A stretch of DNA of 44,302 nt from an uncultured Lachnospiraceae bacterium. GTDB taxonomy: Bacteria > Bacillota > Clostridia > Lachnospirales > Lachnospiraceae. Numbering within the stretch: position 1 is the stretch's first letter; each line of letters opens with the position of its first letter. Location of the stretch: positions 1 through 44,302 of the forward strand of contig CANSPM010000032.1 of assembly GCA_947648875.1 (NCBI GenBank), read 5' to 3'. The position numbers and the translations under genes are program-made. Positions 40,897-44,302 of the stretch are shown in pieces. The notes under the pieces are model-generated. The model searched no databases, was not told where the DNA came from, and saw only the letters and a program-made list of their open reading frames with translations.

Positions 40897-42216
40897 ATGA
40901 GAAAGGTAGTGAAATTCGGCGGCAGTTCTCTGGCCAGTGCCGAGCAGTTTAAGAAAGTAGGAAATATTATCCACGGGGACCCGGAGAGGAAGTTTGTGGT
41001 GCCCTCCGCGCCCGGAAAACGGTTTGACGGGGACATAAAAGTTACCGATATGCTGTATGGCTGCTATGCTCTGGCGGACGCAGACCAGGATTTTGAAGCG
41101 GAATTGCGGGCCATCAGAGCCCGCTATCAGGAGATTATAGACGGGTTGGAGTTATCGCTGTCCCTGGAAGAGGAATTTGTGGTAATCGAGAGGATGTTCA
41201 GAGAGAAGGCGGGCAGTAATTACGCCGCCTCCCGGGGAGAATATCTGAACGGTATTATCATGGCACAGTATCTGGGATATGAGTTTGTGGATGCGGCGCA
41301 GGTAATCTTTTTTGACGAAGAGGGCAATTTTGACGCGGACAGGACCAACGAGGTACTCTCCGCCAGGCTGATGAACTGTGAAACGGCGGTGATTCCCGGC
41401 TTTTATGGCGCGACGCCGGACGGCGCCGTGAAGACTTTCTCCAGAGGGGGATCGGATATCACCGGTTCCATTGTGGCCAAGGCCATCAAGGCGGATGTTT
41501 ATGAGAACTGGACGGATGTGTCCGGCTTTCTGATCGCAGATCCCCATATTATTGATTCCCCGGAGTCCATCGACGTAATTACATATAGAGAGCTGAGGGA
41601 ACTGGCATATATGGGAGTGCCCGTACTGCATGAGGACGCGATTTTCCCCGTGCGCCAGCAGGGAATCCCCATCAATATCCGCAATACCAATGCCCCGGAG
41701 GACGACGGAACCTGGATCGTGGGCAGCACCTGTCAGAAATCCAGATTCGTGATCACCGGTATTGCCGGTAAGAAGGGCTACTGTTCCGTAAATATCGAAA
41801 AAGATATGATGAATTCGGAGATTGGCTTTGGAAGGAAAGTGCTACAGGCCTTTGAGGACAGCGGCATCTCCTTTGAGCATATGCCTTCTGGTATCGACAC
41901 GCTTACGGTGTTTGTTCATCAGGACGAGTTCATACACAAGGAGCAGAAGGTAGTGGCGGCCATTCACCGTCTGGCGGAGCCGGAATCCATTGAGATTGAG
42001 TCGGATCTGGCTCTGATAGCCGTGGTAGGCCGCGGCATGAAGTCTACTCGGGGCACTGCGGGCCGTATTTTCTCCGCGCTGGCTCACAATAATATCAACG
42101 TAAAGATGATTGATCAGGGTTCCTCGGAACTGAATATTATCATCGGCGTGGCAAACGAGGACTTTGAGAATGCCATCAAAGCCGTATACGATATCTTCGT
42201 GATTGCGCAGCTGTAA
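40897..42216 (+). CDS. lysC: aspartate kinase
   Basis: Phosphorylates aspartate, the first step towards lysine, threonine and methionine. The 439-residue product has VVKFGGSSLAS at the N-terminus, SRGGSDITGSIVAKAI, and a C-terminal pair of ACT domains (about 285-439; LIAVVGRGMKSTRGTAGRIFSAL) for allosteric inhibition. Residues 30-45 (VVPSAPGKRFDGDIKV) resemble the Clostridia-type single-chain kinase often found with hom. It ends the thrR-hom-lysC unit and is followed by a strong terminator. Which end product inhibits it cannot be told. Confidence 0.95.
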   Translation: MRKVVKFGGSSLASAEQFKKVGNIIHGDPERKFVVPSAPGKRFDGDIKVTDMLYGCYALADADQDFEAELRAIRARYQEIIDGLELSLSLEEEFVVIERMFREKAGSNYAASRGEYLNGIIMAQYLGYEFVDAAQVIFFDEEGNFDADRTNEVLSARLMNCETAVIPGFYGATPDGAVKTFSRGGSDITGSIVAKAIKADVYENWTDVSGFLIADPHIIDSPESIDVITYRELRELAYMGVPVLHEDAIFPVRQQGIPINIRNTNAPEDDGTWIVGSTCQKSRFVITGIAGKKGYCSVNIEKDMMNSEIGFGRKVLQAFEDSGISFEHMPSGIDTLTVFVHQDEFIHKEQKVVAAIHRLAEPESIEIESDLALIAVVGRGMKSTRGTAGRIFSALAHNNINVKMIDQGSSELNIIIGVANEDFENAIKAVYDIFVIAQL

Positions 42217-42232
42217 AACCGCGTTATAGATG

Positions 42233-42273
42233 AACCTGTCCGGAAAAAGAGACAAAACCGGGCAGGTTTTTTA
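42233..42273 (+). terminator. intrinsic terminator of the hom-lysC unit
   Basis: AACCTGTCCGG (42233-42243) pairs over 11 bp (one G-T) with CCGGGCAGGTT (42258-42268), followed by a six-T run. Confidence 0.9.
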
Positions 42274-42382
42274 ATTCTATAATATCAAATACAGAAAATA
42301 ATGGATAAATTGTCGAATTTTGTCAATATTTACAGCGCGAAACAGAAAAATGAAAATAATAAAAGTTTTTTGATAAAATGTG

Positions 42383-42410
42383 TTGACAAATGCAAAAAAA
42401 CTGCTATAAT
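42383..42410 (+). promoter_or_regulatory. near-consensus promoter of a short structured unit
   Basis: TTGACA, 16-bp spacer, TATAAT: both hexamers are perfect. Transcription would start near 42417, about 330 nt before the GH3 gene. Confidence 0.85.
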
Positions 42411-42416
42411 AAAATC

Positions 42417-42608
42417 ATACAAAAGAGATCAAGCAACCGATTCCAAAATAAACACAGGAGGAAGGGCCAATGTACTAATGATAATGGAATCAAAAAATAC
42501 AACAGGAGGTAAGGGCCATTGGACAGCATAGTTTGAAGCGGGCGCATCAAGAAACAGTTGATGTGCCCGCTTCCCCTTTCAGAAAATGAGTGGCCGATCA
42601 TTTTCTGA
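42417..42608 (+). ncRNA. structured short transcription unit with tandem ribosome-binding modules
   Basis: Downstream of a perfect promoter lie two matching modules, ACAGGAGGAAGGGCCAATG (from 42454) and ACAGGAGGTAAGGGCCATTG (from 42502), each a strong Shine-Dalgarno plus start codon. The first opens a two-codon ORF (ATG TAC TAA, 42470-42478). Its stop overlaps the ATG of a 17-residue ORF ending at 42531. The second opens a five-codon TTG ORF (42519-42536) or, if ATT is used, a 23-codon ORF ending near 42587. Then come a 16-bp hairpin (42535-42550 with 42558-42573) and an 11-bp hairpin (42579-42589 with 42598-42608). Neither has a T-run. I know no RNA family that fits; it may be a regulatory RNA, a leader or a micropeptide gene. 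Confidence 0.6.
42478..42531 (+). CDS. 17-residue mini-ORF inside the structured unit
   Basis: ATG 42478 overlaps the stop of the two-codon ORF (TAATG) and encodes MIMESKNTTGGKGHWTA, ending at TAG. Its end overlaps the second ribosome-binding module and the next start, as in coupled leader ORFs. Translation is plausible because of the upstream AGGAGG, but the peptide matches nothing I know. Confidence 0.35.
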   Translation: MIMESKNTTGGKGHWTA

Positions 42609-42661
42609 CCGTCAGGTGTAAAACAATATTTCTTAATTTTCTAGAAATAAGTATTTTTATG

Positions 42662-42690
42662 TAGAAAAAAAGCAAATGATAGGGTATACT
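42662..42690 (+). promoter_or_regulatory. promoter of the GH3 gene
   Basis: TAGAAA, 17-bp spacer, TATACT, about 55 nt before the GH3 start. The GH3 gene could thus be independent of the structured unit upstream. Confidence 0.55.
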
Positions 42691-42747
42691 TTTGCTGTAT
42701 GTGCAGTGTAGACGGGTGAAGTGATCTTAGAAAGGCTTTGGAGGCAG

Positions 42748-44100
42748 ATGGATAACCGGCAGGATAAATTGCAGCAGCAGAGGGAGGCCCGGCGCAGGAG
42801 AAGGCAGCGCAACCAGATACTGGCCTATGCCACAGTGCTGGTATTAATCGCACTGATGGCCGTGGGTATTGTGCTTGGAGTCAGGTACCTGAAACAGTGG
42901 CAGGAGCAAAAACAGCAGGAGGAAATACGGCAGCAGGAGAGTATGCAGGAGCAGCTTGAACAGCAGCTGGAGTCGGAGGAGGAGAGCATTGAGGTTCCGC
43001 CGGAGGAACCGGAGGCGACTCCGGAACCCATACCTGAATTGACCCCGGAGGAGAAACTTGATAATATAATTGACACCATGATTGATGTCATGCCTCTGGA
43101 AGACAAGGTATCCGGTCTGTTTTTTGTCACGCCGGAGTCTATTACCGATGTGAATGTCGCAGTGCGGGCCGGGGACGGCACCAGGGAGGCTTTAACCCGG
43201 TACGCGGTGGGCGGTATCGTCTATGACAAAAAGAATATCCGGAATGCGGAGCAGTTTCGTGAGATGCTGGGCAATACGGAACTTTACAGTAAGTATCCTC
43301 TTTTTCTCGGCGTAGAAGAGGAGGGCGGCGACATCAGTCCCCTTGCGGCGGCCGGGCTGATTGACAAGCAGGCATCCGCTGCGGATATCGGTGCCGGAGG
43401 AGACGCGGGAGCAGCCTACCAGGCGGGGAGCAGCCTGGGGGCCGGGCTGGCGTCCTACGGCATCAATGTGAATTTTGCCCCGGTGGCGGATCTGGCCAAT
43501 GTGGAAAAGAGCGTGATGGCAGGAAGAGCCTATGGCAGCGACGCGGGTTCAGTGGCGGTTTGTGTGAACAATATGGTAAATGGTTTGCAGGAACAGGGAG
43601 TGACTGCGTGCGTGAAGCATTTTCCCTGCGGCGGCGGTGTGACGGCGGATACTCACGACGGACTGGCCGCTTCGGAGCGCAGTGCCGAGGAGGTGCGCGG
43701 CCAGGAGCTGGAGGTGTACAGGAGCAGCATAGATTCCGGTATCCGGATGATTATGGTGGGGCACACGGCGGTCCCTTCTCTAACAGGAGACAATACTCCG
43801 GCGTCCCTGTCCGGCATTGTTGTTACGGATTTGTTGCGCAACGAAATGGGATATAAGGGTGTGATTATCACGGACGCCATGAATATGAAAGCAATCTCGG
43901 AATATTACGGCTCCGGTCAGGCGGCGGTGCTGGCTCTGAAAGCGGGCTGCGATATGATTCTGATGCCGGAAGATTTCGAGGAGGCCTATGCCGCCGTGCT
44001 TGCGGCGGCTCAGGACGGAACCATCTCAGAGGAGAGAATTAATGATGCCCTTCGCAGGATTTACAGGATCAAATGCGCGGACCGTCTGAGCCAGGAGTGA
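42748..44100 (+). CDS. membrane-anchored GH3 glycosidase (NagZ-like)
   Basis: A 450-residue protein: a basic, Gln/Arg-rich cytoplasmic start, one transmembrane helix (about residues 25-47), a Gln/Glu/Pro-rich stalk (about 48-100), and an extracytoplasmic GH3 domain. The domain resembles beta-N-acetylhexosaminidases that trim cell-wall fragments. The nucleophile fits Asp376 in IITDAMNMKAI; NFAPVADL and GVEEEGG are family motifs. The substrate loop reads KHFPCGGGVTADTHDG, where classical NagZ has KHFPGHG with a DSH/DTH catalytic His. The His is kept, but the Gly-His-Gly part is altered. The start at 42748 follows TTTGGAGG. Confidence 0.88.
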   Translation: MDNRQDKLQQQREARRRRRQRNQILAYATVLVLIALMAVGIVLGVRYLKQWQEQKQQEEIRQQESMQEQLEQQLESEEESIEVPPEEPEATPEPIPELTPEEKLDNIIDTMIDVMPLEDKVSGLFFVTPESITDVNVAVRAGDGTREALTRYAVGGIVYDKKNIRNAEQFREMLGNTELYSKYPLFLGVEEEGGDISPLAAAGLIDKQASAADIGAGGDAGAAYQAGSSLGAGLASYGINVNFAPVADLANVEKSVMAGRAYGSDAGSVAVCVNNMVNGLQEQGVTACVKHFPCGGGVTADTHDGLAASERSAEEVRGQELEVYRSSIDSGIRMIMVGHTAVPSLTGDNTPASLSGIVVTDLLRNEMGYKGVIITDAMNMKAISEYYGSGQAAVLALKAGCDMILMPEDFEEAYAAVLAAAQDGTISEERINDALRRIYRIKCADRLSQE

Positions 44101-44116
44101 CAGCGGTCCGGGGGCG

Positions 44117-44139
44117 GCCGGCACCCATGGTGTGCCGGC
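44117..44139 (+). terminator. hairpin after the GH3 gene
   Basis: GCCGGCAC (44117-44124) pairs with GTGCCGGC (44132-44139), starting 16 nt after the stop codon. No T-run follows, so terminator function is uncertain. Confidence 0.45.
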
Positions 44140-44197
44140 TCGAATCCATTTGTTGTCTGTATTGTAGATGCAATTTCCATATTTTCAAAATAAGGGG

Positions 44198-44226
44198 TTG
44201 ACAAACATGTAAACCTGCTGTATAGT
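44198..44226 (+). promoter_or_regulatory. promoter of the tRNA-Gly gene
   Basis: TTGACA, 17-bp spacer, TATAGT; transcription would start about 20 nt before the tRNA. Confidence 0.85.
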
Positions 44227-44254
44227 ATATCTTGTTCAGAGTGATCTGACATAT

Positions 44255-44302
44255 GCGCGAGTGGCTCAGCGGTGGAGCACCTCCTTGCCAAGGAGGGGGT
44301 CG
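44255..44302 (+). tRNA. tRNA-Gly (GCC), 3'-truncated by the window
   Basis: Starts GCGCGAGTGGCTCAGCGGTG (acceptor strand, position 8-9 and a standard D arm). It continues with the anticodon stem CCTCC/GGAGG around the loop TTGCCAA, anticodon GCC at 44287-44289. The T arm and acceptor 3' strand lie beyond the window end. Confidence 0.93.

Noticed and set aside
42534..42573. TGA followed directly by a strong hairpin, like a bacterial selenocysteine insertion signal
   Set aside because: The ORF before the TGA has only five codons, the apical loop lacks an evident conserved motif, and no selenoprotein machinery is seen; read-through would give a 29-residue peptide of no known family.

Overview
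The window looks like chromosomal DNA of a Lachnospiraceae-type member of the Clostridia (Bacillota). The reasons are strong AGGAGG-type ribosome binding sites, sigma-A-like promoters (TTGACA/TATAAT), a clostridial MutY iron-sulfur spacing, and a set of small families typical of that group (DUF5721-, DUF1294-, DUF1653-, DUF434- and DUF3837-like proteins, VanZ, GerMN, ThrR/PheB). It is mostly core chromosome with accessory patches; I see no prophage, integrase, IS transposase or CRISPR array.

Layout. 1-3.1 kb: the 3' part of an LTA-synthase-like sulfatase and two small conserved genes on the minus strand. 3.3-13.3 kb: arginine biosynthesis. argG lies on the minus strand. argC, a GNAT gene, argJ, a flavodiiron protein gene, argB and argD lie on the plus strand. 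An Rpn-family nuclease gene sits between argG and argC, and two near-identical ARG-box-like sites lie in front of argG and argC. 13.4-15.4 kb: an orphan solute-binding protein and a small YdcZ-type transporter. 15.5-22.3 kb: the DNA-uptake genes comEA and comEC flank a response regulator, a sensor kinase and a GerMN lipoprotein. 22.3-27.7 kb: a HigBA-type toxin-antitoxin pair with a palindromic operator inside its promoter, then DUF434, radical SAM, phosphodiesterase, esterase, a frameshifted DUF3837-like gene and VanZ. 27.9-32.4 kb: holA, a membrane-anchored protein with a toxin-like C-terminal domain, a GH43 glycosidase and two small proteins. 32.5-37.5 kb: a single gene fusing SfsA to MutY, a GT2 glycosyltransferase, and (minus strand) a PAP2 phosphatase and a diacylglycerol-kinase-like enzyme whose leader holds a tRNA-like structure. 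37.7-42.2 kb: glyA, then thrR-hom-lysC (glycine and the aspartate/threonine branch). 42.3-44.3 kb: a strongly promoted, structured short transcription unit, a GH3 (NagZ-like) gene and the start of a tRNA-Gly gene.

The most interesting signals lie between genes: (1) a ~200-nt unit at 42.4-42.6 kb with a near-consensus promoter, two matching Shine-Dalgarno modules on mini-ORFs and two long hairpins; (2) a ~102-bp repeat family upstream of the GerMN and radical-SAM genes, whose fold is kept by compensatory changes; (3) a 139-bp MITE-like palindrome flanked by perfect 13-bp direct repeats; (4) a tRNA-like cloverleaf with an abnormal anticodon arm, its own promoter and a preceding hairpin. Everything here was read by eye; no database search or folding program was run.
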